Part shown: piece after piece, positions 1-9,338 of the stretch
Position numbering within the stretch: the first letter of the stretch is position 1
Layout: the number at the start of each line of letters is the position of its first letter
NCBI RefSeq assembly: GCF_011762185.1
Contig: NZ_JAASQJ010000006.1
Span: 62,001-126,000 of the forward strand
Length of the DNA: 64,000 bases
Reading direction: 5' to 3'
From: Dyadobacter arcticus
GTDB taxonomy: Bacteria; Bacteroidota; Bacteroidia; Cytophagales; Spirosomataceae
Program-made: the position numbers and the translations under genes
Notes under the pieces: generated by a model
Seen by the model: only the letters and a program-made list of their open reading frames with translations
What the model was told of the DNA's origin: nothing
Databases searched by the model: none

Positions 1-68
1 TTTTGGCAGGAGCTTATGGTGAAAGCCATTACTCCAATTGCCAGCAATGTTGTTACTAAATGCTTCAT
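1..68 (-). CDS. Lipoprotein, N-terminal fragment (runs off the window)
   Basis: On the minus strand an ATG at 68 opens a frame that continues past base 1. The 22 visible residues form a typical lipoprotein signal peptide: MKH, a hydrophobic run (LVTTLLAIGVMAF), then the lipobox ISSC and Gln. It lies downstream of susD on the same strand, separated by a hairpin terminator, so it may be a separate unit or a distal gene of the same polysaccharide/nutrient uptake locus. The function cannot be read from this fragment. Confidence 0.7.
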   Translation of the reverse strand, partial: MKHLVTTLLAIGVMAFTISSCQ

Positions 69-85
69 CTAATGGGTAAAAAAAC

Positions 86-114
86 AAAAATGCTCGAAGG
101 CATCGAGCATTTTT
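86..114 (-). terminator. Rho-independent terminator after susD
   Basis: A perfect stem (AAAAATGCTCGA paired with TCGAGCATTTTT) with a 5-nt loop lies 22 bases downstream of the susD stop. Because A-run and T-run flank the stem it can work in both directions; the minus-strand reading matches the susD transcript. Confidence 0.8.
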
Positions 115-136
115 GTCAATAAAAAAGTTTTTAAAA

Positions 137-1627
137 TCAATATCCTGGATTCTGAACAAGGTTTGCGTTAGAAACCAATGCGGCAGACGGAATCGGGTAA
201 AGCACTGTGTAAGGTTCTTTTACGGAAGCACCTACGCCAGTCGTAAATTTACCAAAGCGGATTTCGGCGGTTCTTTTTCCACCTTCCCAGTACAATTCCC
301 TTCCTATTTCAGCAAACAAAGTTTCGTCTGTCAACGATGCCAGTGCAGTTGCTCCACGTGCCGTCCTTAACGCGTTAACATGCGTTACTGCGCCTGCTGC
401 ATTGCCGCTTCTAAGCAACGCTTCCGTCTTTATAAGATAGGCCTCAGCATAACGCATTAAAATATATTTCCCGGAATTGGCTGGGTGATATTTAATAACC
501 CGGATACCCTTATCTGTCGCCGCACCTGCCAAAGGCACGTCCCTTGTAAATTGCAATGGTCTCTGAGTTCTTGTATCTACAATCTGAGCGCCTTTATCAT
601 CAAACTGCTGGCCGATAAGAAAACCTGTGCCGATACCTGAATAAGCTTTACCGTCTTTTTTAGCGGGAGCTCCGATACGGGTATCTTTTGGTTCAAACGT
701 GTCATAAAAATCCGCCAGAGTAGAAAAACCATTCCATCCGGAAGGGTTCTGGTTGTAGTGAAGTGTCATAAACCAGCGGTTTTGAGCAGTTCCTTCCAAA
801 ACGACGAAGATAGGTTCTGTCTTAGCAGAGGCGGAGAATGCGGTGAAATAATCTTTTTCAAGAGAATAACCATCTGCAGTGATCGCGTCAACATAGGCAA
901 CTACTTTATCCATATCTGCTTTGTCGAAAGTATAAGGACCTTCTGGTGCAGCGCTTTTGTAAACAGCTTTGTTGAGATAAAGTTTAGCCAGTAAAAAATT
1001 AGCAGCTGCTTTGGTGGCAGTTCCGTTGGTCACAGATGGGCCCGATTTTGGGAGGCCCGGAAGTGCTTCTTCCAGATCTTTTACTATAAAATCAAATGCT
1101 TCGGCTCTGGTCAAAACCTTTGGCAATTCATCCGCTCCCTGGGTTACTTCCCTGAAAGGAACAACGCCCCAATAATCCATTACCCAAAACATGTTGTAAG
1201 CACGCAGGAATTGCGCTTCTGCTTTCTGTACTGCCGTCGGGTTCGATGCGATAATCTCGGTTGACCTGTACGCTCTCTGGTTCAACGCATTCCAAGCGCT
1301 CAGAATGTATGAGTGAGAAGCATCCCAAGTATGTGCGTCCAATGTACGCCAAACCCCGTTATCTCCCCAGTCAACACCGCGAGTTGGCGGGATCATTTCA
1401 GCAGTGGTATGCTCGCCAAGAGCATAAATACCAGCCTGATCGGAATAAGTAGACAAATCCTTATATGCAGAGGCCAAAGCCTCAGTCACAATCACAGGGG
1501 CAAAACCACCATCAGCGTCTTTGTTGACGACCGAATCCTTTTCTTCATTGACAAGGTCAGTACAAGCAGACAAAACCGCTATACTCATCCCTGCTACCAA
1601 AACTTTATAAATTTTACCAGTTTTCAT
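137..1627 (-). CDS. SusD/RagB family nutrient-binding outer-membrane lipoprotein
   Basis: The 496-residue protein starts with a lipoprotein signal (lipobox LSAC near residue 22) and has the SusD architecture: N-terminal TPR-like helices (NALNQRAYRSTEII, AEAQFLRAYNMFWVMDYWG), then the C-terminal half ending in the family-typical ILMRYAEAYLIKTEALLRSG and ELYWEGGKRTAEIRFGKF. SusD proteins sit on the cell surface as the lid of a SusC channel and hold oligomeric substrates. It follows the susC gene by 21 bp, so the two are co-transcribed. No glycoside hydrolase, sulfatase or sigma/anti-sigma pair is adjacent in the visible sequence, so the substrate cannot be predicted. Confidence 0.93.
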   Translation of the reverse strand: MKTGKIYKVLVAGMSIAVLSACTDLVNEEKDSVVNKDADGGFAPVIVTEALASAYKDLSTYSDQAGIYALGEHTTAEMIPPTRGVDWGDNGVWRTLDAHTWDASHSYILSAWNALNQRAYRSTEIIASNPTAVQKAEAQFLRAYNMFWVMDYWGVVPFREVTQGADELPKVLTRAEAFDFIVKDLEEALPGLPKSGPSVTNGTATKAAANFLLAKLYLNKAVYKSAAPEGPYTFDKADMDKVVAYVDAITADGYSLEKDYFTAFSASAKTEPIFVVLEGTAQNRWFMTLHYNQNPSGWNGFSTLADFYDTFEPKDTRIGAPAKKDGKAYSGIGTGFLIGQQFDDKGAQIVDTRTQRPLQFTRDVPLAGAATDKGIRVIKYHPANSGKYILMRYAEAYLIKTEALLRSGNAAGAVTHVNALRTARGATALASLTDETLFAEIGRELYWEGGKRTAEIRFGKFTTGVGASVKEPYTVLYPIPSAALVSNANLVQNPGY

Positions 1628-1648
1628 TTGTGTGAATTTTAAAATGAT

Positions 1649-4600
1649 TTAGAATGAGACATTTACGCCAACAGTCCATGTTCTTGCCCTTGGATATGCT
1701 GTATAGTCAATACCAAACGAAGGAATGTCATTCAATGATTTGTTAGTACTTACCTCAGGATCTTGTCCGCTGTACTTTGTGATTGTAAATAGATTTTGTC
1801 CGGAAACAAATACACGTGCGTTGGTCAGGACTTTGTTACTCTTCATTGGAACACGATATCCCAGTGAGAAGTTTTGCATCCTGATGAAATCACCTTTTTC
1901 CAAAAAGCGGGTAGAAACGTCAGGCGCGTTCAATGCTCCTTCTCCGTTGCCGATCACATCCTTGGTTACGTTACGTCCATTAGAAAACGAACCTTGTGTG
2001 AAAAACGCATTGGCTGTATTGGAATAAAGATAATTGCCGAATACGCCGTTAAAGAATACACTCAGGTCGAAATTTCCGTATTTCAAATTGTTGGTTAAAC
2101 CAGCATTCACTTTTGGAAGCGGGCTCTTTCCGTTCAGGAATTGCTGAAAGTCACCGTTCGGATAAAGGGAGTTACCATTTTCATCAAACCCACCAAATTC
2201 ACGAAGGAACCATGCAAACAAAGGCTGCCCCTCAGCCAAACGTTGTGCAAACGCACCGGATAAGCCTTGTCCGTTGATCTCACCCGTATCGTAAGTACCG
2301 ATCAGGTTTTTAACAAGGTTTTTGTTATAAGAAGCATTTACCAACACTTCCCACGAAAATTTCTTACCATCAACAACAACCGCATTCAATGCGAGCTCGA
2401 TACCCCTGTTCTGGATATCTGTGTCCAGATTCCTGTAAACAAATGGGTTTGGAGCAGGCTGAGCTGCAACTACTTTAAATAAAAGGTCTTTTGTGCTCTT
2501 ATTATAAACATCGATGCTACCGCCTAATCGGCCTTTCAGGATTGAAAAGTCAAGACCGATATTTAATGCAGCAGTGGACTCCCATTTCAGATCAGGGTTG
2601 TTGAAGGCTACTGCGCTCAAACCACCACCTGAAATGTTTGTTCCTGTATCATTGATAGAATAATCCCCGTAACGGTCTCGCCGGTCGTAAACATTGTGCG
2701 GGATAGCCTGGTTACCCGTCACACCATAACCTACTCTCAAAGAAAGGTCGGTGAAAACGGTTTTAGGAATAAAATCTTCCTCTACCAATTTCCATTTAAA
2801 TGCTCCGGACGGGAAGTAACCATATTTGTTGTTACCCCCGAATTTGGAAGAACCATCCACACGTAATGTACCAGTAAACAGGTACTTACTACCAAAACCA
2901 AGATTAAGACGTCCGAAATAGGATTGCAACTCGTCTTTTGTATAACTGGAATTCTGAATAATAGAACCCACAGTCGCAACAGATGTCGCATCGTTCGGCG
3001 TTACAGTTCCTGCTATACCCAGGTTATTCACCATCAGATCCAAGTTACTTGTCCGAAATCTTGTAGCAGCTACGTTTTTGGTACCGTATTCAAAACTCTG
3101 ATAAGAATATCCAAGCAATGCATTCAATGTTACACTGCCGATTTCTTTATCATAGGTAAAGTAATTCTCCATCAACTGGTTATCGGTTTCAACATCCCGA
3201 ACGTAAACACGGCCCAGATCGCGGATACCAGTTACAAAAAGATCTCTTGAATAAGCCTGCTTTCTAGAAGACATCGATTTATCAAAGCCAAGTACGGTCT
3301 TGAATTTTAAGCCGCTGATAATTTCCAGTTCTGCATTGATGTTACCCAGGGCACGCAATGTGTTGTTTTTATCTTTCGACAAATTAACAAATGCTGCCGG
3401 GTTCGGCTCGGAGTTGGTTACCTGATTGTAAACGCCAGGAGCTGAAAAAACGGATCTTGTAGGGTTGGCTTTCAGAATACTACCCATCAAATCACCTTCA
3501 AAACCAATGTTTTCAGAAATAGGAACACCCGTGTCCTGTGTATTCGCAAAATTCAGGTTACTTCCTATTGTCAGTTTGTCGCCAATGAATTTCTTCTGTC
3601 CAGAAAAACCAACGCTGTAACGTTTCACATTGGAAGTCTGCACGATACCATCCTGGTTAAGATAGCCAAGAGAGAAACGATAATTTCCCGAAGCATCGCC
3701 GCCGCCATAGGAAAGATTATGTTGTTGCGTTTGCGCAGTCCGGAAAAGTTCGTCCTGCCAATCCGTAACAGCTCCCTGGTCCTGGCCGCCTGCCGCACGG
3801 TACTCTGCTGCATCCAGAAGGTCATATTTCTTGGTAACGTTGCTGATACCCAGAGAATACCCATAATCGAGCGTTCCTTTTCCTCTTCCTCTTTTCGTTG
3901 TGATCAAAACCACACCATTTGCACCCCTTGAACCATAAATCGCAGTTGCCGAAGCATCCTTCAGGATGTCCATGCTCTGGATATCGTCCGGGTTCAGAAA
4001 GTTCAGTGGGTTTTTAGCAGGCTGACGACCAACTCCTTGGTTATCACCACCGCTGGATGTATTATCGCCACTTAATGGCACACCGTCAATTACAAATAAA
4101 GGGTTGTTTCCACCCAAAACTGACGACGTTCCCCGGATACGTACGTTAATACCGCCCCCAGGCTCTCCGCTTTGCTGCGTGATCTGAACACCCGCAACGC
4201 GTCCTTGCATCAATTGTTCAGGAGAAGTAACGATGCCTTTTTGGAAGTCTTTGGAGCCAAGCGCTGAAACTGCACCCGTTGCATCCTTCTTTTTTACTGT
4301 TCCATACCCCACAACCACTACTTCCTCCAAAGCTTTCACATCTTCGGAAAGCGAAACATCCACAACTGACTTGTTTCCAACTGTCACATCTTTGGTGATG
4401 TACCCGATCGCGCTGTATGTCAAAGTTGTGTTTGCCGGAACGCTGATCTGGTAATTTCCATCCACATCCGTGTTCGTTCCTCTTGTACTTCCCTTTACCG
4501 TTACGGTAACTCCGGGAATACCTCCCGCCTTCGAATCAGTAACTTTCCCACCCACATTCACGTCCTGTGCAAGTACAGATGTAAACTGAATAAGCGCTAA

Positions 4601-4711
4601 TAAAATCGTAAAAAGCCCTGATTTTCTGATTGATAATTTTCTCTTGGCCGCCCGTGCCGGTGCATCCGGAAAATCATGTTGACGAAGTACTTTACTGGAT
4701 AAATTCATCAT
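1649..4711 (-). CDS. SusC/RagA family TonB-linked outer-membrane channel
   Basis: This 1020-residue protein has a signal peptide ending near residue 49 (after a long basic n-region), a carboxypeptidase D-like beta-sandwich (about 52-130, VTDSKAGGIPGVTVTVKG), a TonB-box region (ALEEVVVVGYG), a plug domain (about 140-260, with the SusC signature NPLNFLNPDDIQSMDILKD and ATAIYGSRGANGVV), and a beta-barrel ending in aromatic residues (WTVGVNVSF). It is the TonB-driven transporter partner of the SusD protein encoded 21 bp downstream. There is no N-terminal STN domain, so control by a FecI/FecR-type cascade is not indicated. Substrate unknown. Confidence 0.94.
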   Translation of the reverse strand: MMNLSSKVLRQHDFPDAPARAAKRKLSIRKSGLFTILLALIQFTSVLAQDVNVGGKVTDSKAGGIPGVTVTVKGSTRGTNTDVDGNYQISVPANTTLTYSAIGYITKDVTVGNKSVVDVSLSEDVKALEEVVVVGYGTVKKKDATGAVSALGSKDFQKGIVTSPEQLMQGRVAGVQITQQSGEPGGGINVRIRGTSSVLGGNNPLFVIDGVPLSGDNTSSGGDNQGVGRQPAKNPLNFLNPDDIQSMDILKDASATAIYGSRGANGVVLITTKRGRGKGTLDYGYSLGISNVTKKYDLLDAAEYRAAGGQDQGAVTDWQDELFRTAQTQQHNLSYGGGDASGNYRFSLGYLNQDGIVQTSNVKRYSVGFSGQKKFIGDKLTIGSNLNFANTQDTGVPISENIGFEGDLMGSILKANPTRSVFSAPGVYNQVTNSEPNPAAFVNLSKDKNNTLRALGNINAELEIISGLKFKTVLGFDKSMSSRKQAYSRDLFVTGIRDLGRVYVRDVETDNQLMENYFTYDKEIGSVTLNALLGYSYQSFEYGTKNVAATRFRTSNLDLMVNNLGIAGTVTPNDATSVATVGSIIQNSSYTKDELQSYFGRLNLGFGSKYLFTGTLRVDGSSKFGGNNKYGYFPSGAFKWKLVEEDFIPKTVFTDLSLRVGYGVTGNQAIPHNVYDRRDRYGDYSINDTGTNISGGGLSAVAFNNPDLKWESTAALNIGLDFSILKGRLGGSIDVYNKSTKDLLFKVVAAQPAPNPFVYRNLDTDIQNRGIELALNAVVVDGKKFSWEVLVNASYNKNLVKNLIGTYDTGEINGQGLSGAFAQRLAEGQPLFAWFLREFGGFDENGNSLYPNGDFQQFLNGKSPLPKVNAGLTNNLKYGNFDLSVFFNGVFGNYLYSNTANAFFTQGSFSNGRNVTKDVIGNGEGALNAPDVSTRFLEKGDFIRMQNFSLGYRVPMKSNKVLTNARVFVSGQNLFTITKYSGQDPEVSTNKSLNDIPSFGIDYTAYPRARTWTVGVNVSF

Positions 4712-5068
4712 AGGTTAGATATTTGATATGTCAATTTCGCCATTTATTGTATCATTTTAACATTGTCATCGACTCGCTAAGAAAATGCGCCTGATTAAGC
4801 TAAACGGCTGTTTTCCTGAACTTAACGATGATATTGTTTAAATAATACATTAAAGCTTATGCAAAATAATATAAAATAACCCTATAATGCAATAAGCGGT
4901 GACTAAAATTGATACATTAAAATCATTTTAATTTCATATCCCAGCTTATATCTGGCTAGAGTTCAAATTATGTATTTGAGAAGTGCAATCGGTGATTTCT
5001 GGCCTCAGCTTAAATAAATTGTTAATTTCTGTCCGTATAAAAATGGCTGGGAGTTATCACAAGAATAG
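4712..5068. other. Intergenic region between divergent susC and dehydrogenase genes
   Basis: This stretch is AT-rich, with no convincing gene on either strand. It should contain the susC promoter (minus strand), but no clean TAnnTTTG/TTTG pair was found for it. The promoter for the plus-strand neighbour lies just beyond the right end. Confidence 0.5.
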
Positions 5069-5100
5069 TTGGCAATCCTTTCATGTTGTCTGTAACTTTG
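5069..5100 (+). promoter_or_regulatory. Bacteroidota-type promoter of the FAD dehydrogenase gene
   Basis: TTGG at 5069-5072 and TAACTTTG at 5093-5100 match the -33/-7 pattern TTG-N17-23-TAnnTTTG with a 20-bp spacer. Transcription would start about 5107, giving a leader of roughly 24 nt before the ATG at 5131. This is motif evidence only. Confidence 0.55.
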
Positions 5101-5130
5101 GCAACCGAATTTCCTCAGTAAATCATATTT

Positions 5131-8112
5131 ATGACATCACCGCAGCCCGTATTACAACCCGACCTTGGCATTCTTGCCAAAAGCCTGGAAGGTGACTTGT
5201 ATTTCGACAATACAATGAGAACACTATACGCCACAGACGCATCCGCTTATCGCGAAATGCCGCTGGCCGTAGCCATCCCTAAATCAGAAAAAGACTTAAA
5301 AACGCTTATTTCTTTTGCTACCGAAAACAGGATTTCCCTGATTCCAAGGACGGCTGGAACTTCTCTTGCAGGCCAGGTAGTGGGTAACGGTATAGTGGTA
5401 GACGTTTCAAAAAACTTTAATAAAATCATTGAGATCAATGAGCAAGAGCGATGGGTGCGGGTGCAGCCTGGTGTCGTGAGAGATGAGCTAAATATGGCAG
5501 TGAAGCCTTATGGGCTGTATTTTGGGCCTGAAACTTCCACGGCCAACCGTGCGATGATAGGCGGAATGGTAGGGAATAACTCCTGCGGTTCCAATTCAAT
5601 CGTATATGGTAGTACGAGGGAGCATACATTGGAGGTTAAGGCAATATTAGCCGATGGCTCCAATGCAGAGTTTAAAAATATAGGTCAAATCCATTTTCAG
5701 GCGCTGCTCCAACAAGTCAGAACCCTGAATGGCAGCGCAACATTGTTGGATAAAATTTATCTCAAAACTAATGAGATCCTTTTTTCACCTGAAAACCAGG
5801 CTGAAATCCGGAAAAATTTTCCAAAACCATCTGTCGAAAGGCGTAATACAGGGTATGCCCTGGATATGCTGCTGAGTACGGAACCATATCAGGATAAATC
5901 TGCTGGAACGGACGCTGCGCCATTCAATATGTGTAGGCTGATCGCCGGCTCGGAGGGTACGCTTTGCTTTTTGACCGAAATAAAACTAAACCTTGTACCA
6001 CTACCTCCCAAAACGCAGGGACTGGTGTGCGTCCATTGCTACACCATTGACGAGGCATTGCGTGCAACGATTCTTACATTAAAATACCAGCCACAAGCCG
6101 TTGAATTGATCGACGATTATGTTTTGGAATGTGCCACAACCAATGCTGAGCAGAAGAAAAATGCATTTTTTGTAAAAAATAAGCCGGATGGAAAATTCCC
6201 CGCCATCCTGGTGGTCGACCTTTCTCGTGAAACCAAAGAAGAAGTTGAGTCTTTGGCGTCAGCCTTGGAAACCGAATTAAGAGAGGCGAATATTGGTTTT
6301 CATTATCCATTGCTCTTTGGGGACGATACAAAAAAAATCTGGACGTTAAGAAAGGCGGGATTGGGCTTACTTGCTAATATCCCGGGCGATGAAAAAGCGG
6401 TCGCTGTCATTGAGGACACCGCGATTGACGTTTACGATCAACCGGAATACATCCGGGATTTCAATGAGATATTAAAAAAACACGGCATGTCCGCTGTGCA
6501 TTATGCGCATGCGGGCTCAGGAGAGCTCCATTTGCGACCTATCATCAACCTAAAAACCGCCGAAGGCCATCGCCAATTCAGGATGATCGCAGAGGAGATT
6601 GCGGACCTGGTGAAAAAGTATGATGGCTCACTTTCGGGTGAACATGGCGATGGGCGTTTACGGGGGGAATTTATTCCAAAAATGGTGGGCGAACATAACT
6701 ACCAGCTTTTTAAGGAAATCAAAAAAACCTGGGACCCGCATAACATTTTCAATCCGGGTAAGATTGTGGATACGGCCCCAATGGATACGTTTCTACGCTA
6801 CGAAGCCGATCAGAGAACGCCTGAATTTAAAACCTATTTTCGTTTCCAGGACCAGGACATTTTGCAGCATGCCGAGCAATGCAATGGGTCAGGCGATTGC
6901 CGTAAAACGGAGCTGAGCGGCGGTACTATGTGCCCTAGTTTTATGGCTACCCGCAATGAAAAGGACACAACGCGCGCGCGCGCAAACATTCTTCGCGAAA
7001 TGCTCACACGTTCGCCCAAAGAAAACCGGTTTGACAATCAGGAAATAAAAGAAGTGTATGATCTATGCCTGGCTTGCAAAGGCTGCAAGGGCGAATGTCC
7101 GTCCAATGTGGATGTGGCCAAACTGAAAATGGAGTTTCTTCAGCAATACCATGATGTACACGGCGTACCGCTGAGGTCTTGGCTGGTTGGCAATTTTTCA
7201 AAAATGACGGGTATTGCAAGTTATGTCCCCTGGGCCTATAACCTGATTTTCAAAAATGCACCTTTACGCAAAATCGCCAATCGTGTAGTCGGTTTCCATC
7301 CGGAGCGGACTATGCCATTGTTGCATAATACGACATTGAAGAAATGGTATGATCAGAGAAGGCAGGATGCTGTGAAGTCCGACCGGAAGGTTTACCTTTT
7401 CTGTGATGAATTTACCAATTATAATGATGTGGAAATTGGTAAAAAATCCATTTTGGCGCTTGAGAAGCTTGGTTATGAAGTGATTATACCACATCATGCA
7501 CCGTCTGGACGCCCCCAGCTGTCTAAAGGACTTTTGAAAGACGCGAAAAAGATAGCCGAAGAGAATATCCGGTTGCTCAAAGACATTATTTCACACAATA
7601 CCCCACTCATTGGGATTGAACCGTCCGCTATCCTGACTTTCAGGGACGAATATCCGGACTTGGTAAGTGTCGATTTGGTGGAAGAAGCAAAAAAGCTAGC
7701 GCAAAATTGCCTGCAGTTTGACGAATTCATTGCTCGCGAAATTGAATTAAAGAATGTCTCGAAGAGCCAGTTTACCCAGGAGAAGCGCCTGATTAAATTA
7801 CATGGACATTGTCAGCAAAAGGCTATTTCGAGTGTTATTCCCACCAAAAAAATGCTCTCCCTTCCCGAGAACTACACAGTTCAACTCATCCCGTCTGGCT
7901 GCTGCGGGATGGCCGGGTCTTTTGGTTATGAAAAAGAACATTACGATATCTCCATGCAAATAGGCGAACTGGTATTGTTTCCGGCAGTTCGCCAGCAACC
8001 CTTGGAGGTAATCATTGCCGCCCCGGGTACCAGTTGCCGCCACCAGATCCACGACGGAACTGGTAGGAAAGCACTGCATCCAGCAGAGATCTTGTGGGAG
8101 GCGTTAATCTGA
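5131..8112 (+). CDS. FAD-binding and 4Fe-4S D-2-hydroxyacid dehydrogenase (YdiJ/D-lactate dehydrogenase-like)
   Basis: The 993-residue fusion carries an FAD-binding PCMH domain (about 40-215; PRTAGTSLAGQVVGNGIVVD, GGMVGNNSCGSNS), an FAD-oxidase C domain (to about 550; HYAHAGSGELHLRP and GSLSGEHGDGRLRGEF near 503), a ferredoxin-like 4Fe-4S region (cysteines at about 583-600 and CLACKGCKGECPSN near 645), and a C-terminal cysteine-rich CCG domain (LHGHCQQKA near 889, SGCCGMAGSFGYE near 922). This is the order of the YdiJ family, which oxidises D-2-hydroxyglutarate or D-lactate and passes electrons to the respiratory chain. The full length agrees with that family. Which hydroxyacid it uses here is not visible. 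It is monocistronic, with its own promoter. Confidence 0.9.
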   Translation: MTSPQPVLQPDLGILAKSLEGDLYFDNTMRTLYATDASAYREMPLAVAIPKSEKDLKTLISFATENRISLIPRTAGTSLAGQVVGNGIVVDVSKNFNKIIEINEQERWVRVQPGVVRDELNMAVKPYGLYFGPETSTANRAMIGGMVGNNSCGSNSIVYGSTREHTLEVKAILADGSNAEFKNIGQIHFQALLQQVRTLNGSATLLDKIYLKTNEILFSPENQAEIRKNFPKPSVERRNTGYALDMLLSTEPYQDKSAGTDAAPFNMCRLIAGSEGTLCFLTEIKLNLVPLPPKTQGLVCVHCYTIDEALRATILTLKYQPQAVELIDDYVLECATTNAEQKKNAFFVKNKPDGKFPAILVVDLSRETKEEVESLASALETELREANIGFHYPLLFGDDTKKIWTLRKAGLGLLANIPGDEKAVAVIEDTAIDVYDQPEYIRDFNEILKKHGMSAVHYAHAGSGELHLRPIINLKTAEGHRQFRMIAEEIADLVKKYDGSLSGEHGDGRLRGEFIPKMVGEHNYQLFKEIKKTWDPHNIFNPGKIVDTAPMDTFLRYEADQRTPEFKTYFRFQDQDILQHAEQCNGSGDCRKTELSGGTMCPSFMATRNEKDTTRARANILREMLTRSPKENRFDNQEIKEVYDLCLACKGCKGECPSNVDVAKLKMEFLQQYHDVHGVPLRSWLVGNFSKMTGIASYVPWAYNLIFKNAPLRKIANRVVGFHPERTMPLLHNTTLKKWYDQRRQDAVKSDRKVYLFCDEFTNYNDVEIGKKSILALEKLGYEVIIPHHAPSGRPQLSKGLLKDAKKIAEENIRLLKDIISHNTPLIGIEPSAILTFRDEYPDLVSVDLVEEAKKLAQNCLQFDEFIAREIELKNVSKSQFTQEKRLIKLHGHCQQKAISSVIPTKKMLSLPENYTVQLIPSGCCGMAGSFGYEKEHYDISMQIGELVLFPAVRQQPLEVIIAAPGTSCRHQIHDGTGRKALHPAEILWEALI

Positions 8113-8115
8113 AAC

Positions 8116-8179
8116 TTACTTTTCGGGAATAGATTCCCAAAAAGTAATGACTTTTTGGGAATCTATTCCCGAAAAGTAA
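8116..8179. repeat. Two contiguous 32-bp palindromes (probable operator)
   Basis: Two 32-bp units (8116-8147 and 8148-8179) lie head to tail and agree at 27 of 32 positions. Each is itself a near-perfect dyad with half-site TTACTTTTyGGGAAT around a 2-bp centre. As a whole, 8116-8145 is also an exact inverted repeat of 8150-8179 (30 of 30 bases, 4-bp spacer). The right unit contains the -33 element of the promoter of the following ATPase gene, so a repressor bound here would block it. It could also form a strong hairpin after the dehydrogenase gene, but no T-run follows. Confidence 0.9.
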
Positions 8180-8187
8180 TATTTTTG
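8154..8187 (+). promoter_or_regulatory. Promoter of the AAA_14/DUF4143 gene
   Basis: TTTG at 8154-8157 and TATTTTTG at 8180-8187 fit the -33/-7 consensus exactly, with a 22-bp spacer. The -33 box lies inside the second palindrome. A start near 8193 would give a leader of about 12 nt. Confidence 0.6.
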
Positions 8188-8204
8188 CATCATATGTTTT
8201 AGAT

Positions 8205-9326
8205 ATGATCGAGCGAAGCCTCCAATTAAATATTGAATCAAGACTGTATGACGGAAAAGCTATCATACTTTTGGGTGCCCGTCAAGTTGGAAAAACTACT
8301 TTATTATCGAAGCTTTTTCCAAATCAGCAGGATACGCTATGGCTCAATGGAGATGAACCAGATGTCAGGGCCCTGTTCGAAACAGCTACGTCCTCGCGTT
8401 TCCGTCAATTATTTATAGGTAAACGGAATGTTGTGATCGACGAAGCACAACGAATTCCGGATATTGGTTTAAAATTAAAACTGATAACAGACAATCTTAA
8501 AGATATTCAGCTTATCGCGACGGGAAGTTCATCGTTTGAACTTGCTAACAAAGTCAATGAACCACTAACTGGTCGGAAATGGGAATATAAAATGTTCCCC
8601 CTTTCATTTGGCGAAATGGTTGCTCATCATGGCCTGCTCGAAGAAAAAAGGTTGCTAACCCAAAGACTTGTTTACGGATATTACCCTGACATCATCAATC
8701 ACCCTGGTGAAGAAAAAGAAACTTTAAAGCAACTCACGGACAGCTATTTATACAAAGACGTATTGATGTGGGAGAATATTCAAAAACCCGAAAAACTATT
8801 AAGATTACTTCAGGCCCTGGCTTTTCAGGTGGGTTCACAAGTATCATTCAGCGAATTGGGACAAATTTCTGGACTTGATAACAAAACAGTCGAAAAGTAT
8901 ATCAATTTATTGGAACAGGTATTCGTCATCTTTAGACTAGGGTCTTTCAGTAGAAATTTGAGAAATGAACTCAAAAACAGTCGCAAATTCTACTTTTATG
9001 ATAATGGGGTTAGGAATGCATTAATAGCCAATTTCTCCCAACCAGAGCTCCGAACTGATATCGGTGCTTTGTGGGAAAACTTCATTGTGTCGGAGCGGAT
9101 GAAATTTATCAGCTACAATGGAATTTGGGCAAACCATTATTACTGGCGGACAAAACAACAAACTGAAATCGATTATTTAGAAGAGACTGACGGCAAGCTC
9201 TACGCTTACGAGTTTAAATGGAGTCCAAAAGCCAGGGCGACATTCTCGAAAGCTTTTTCCAATGCGTACCCTCAAAGTGAATTCAAAGTGATCAACAGCG
9301 AAAACTTTGATGAATTCCTTTTATAA
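8205..9326 (+). CDS. AAA_14 ATPase with DUF4143 (PD-(D/E)XK-like) C-terminal domain
   Basis: The 373-residue protein has a Walker A motif (GARQVGKTT, residues 24-32), a Walker B/DEAx motif (VVIDEAQRIPDIG, near 78), sensor-like TGSSSFEL, and then DUF4143 (YLYKDVLMWENIQKP; a winged-helix-like SQVSFSELGQISGLDNKTVEKYINLLEQ). The C-terminal part keeps a nuclease-like signature: Glu in WENFIVSE, Asp in TEIDYL, and E-x-K in YEFKW. The family is widespread and poorly characterised; roles in DNA transactions or defence have been suggested, and none is shown here. It stands alone, convergent with the next gene (12-bp gap). Regulation is probably by the palindromes upstream, perhaps by the protein itself. 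Confidence 0.88.
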   Translation: MIERSLQLNIESRLYDGKAIILLGARQVGKTTLLSKLFPNQQDTLWLNGDEPDVRALFETATSSRFRQLFIGKRNVVIDEAQRIPDIGLKLKLITDNLKDIQLIATGSSSFELANKVNEPLTGRKWEYKMFPLSFGEMVAHHGLLEEKRLLTQRLVYGYYPDIINHPGEEKETLKQLTDSYLYKDVLMWENIQKPEKLLRLLQALAFQVGSQVSFSELGQISGLDNKTVEKYINLLEQVFVIFRLGSFSRNLRNELKNSRKFYFYDNGVRNALIANFSQPELRTDIGALWENFIVSERMKFISYNGIWANHYYWRTKQQTEIDYLEETDGKLYAYEFKWSPKARATFSKAFSNAYPQSEFKVINSENFDEFLL

Positions 9327-9338
9327 AGTTTCTCCCCC

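Noticed and set aside
4712-5068. A small RNA or riboswitch between susC and the dehydrogenase.
   Set aside because: AT-rich sequence without stable stems or any recognisable aptamer core.
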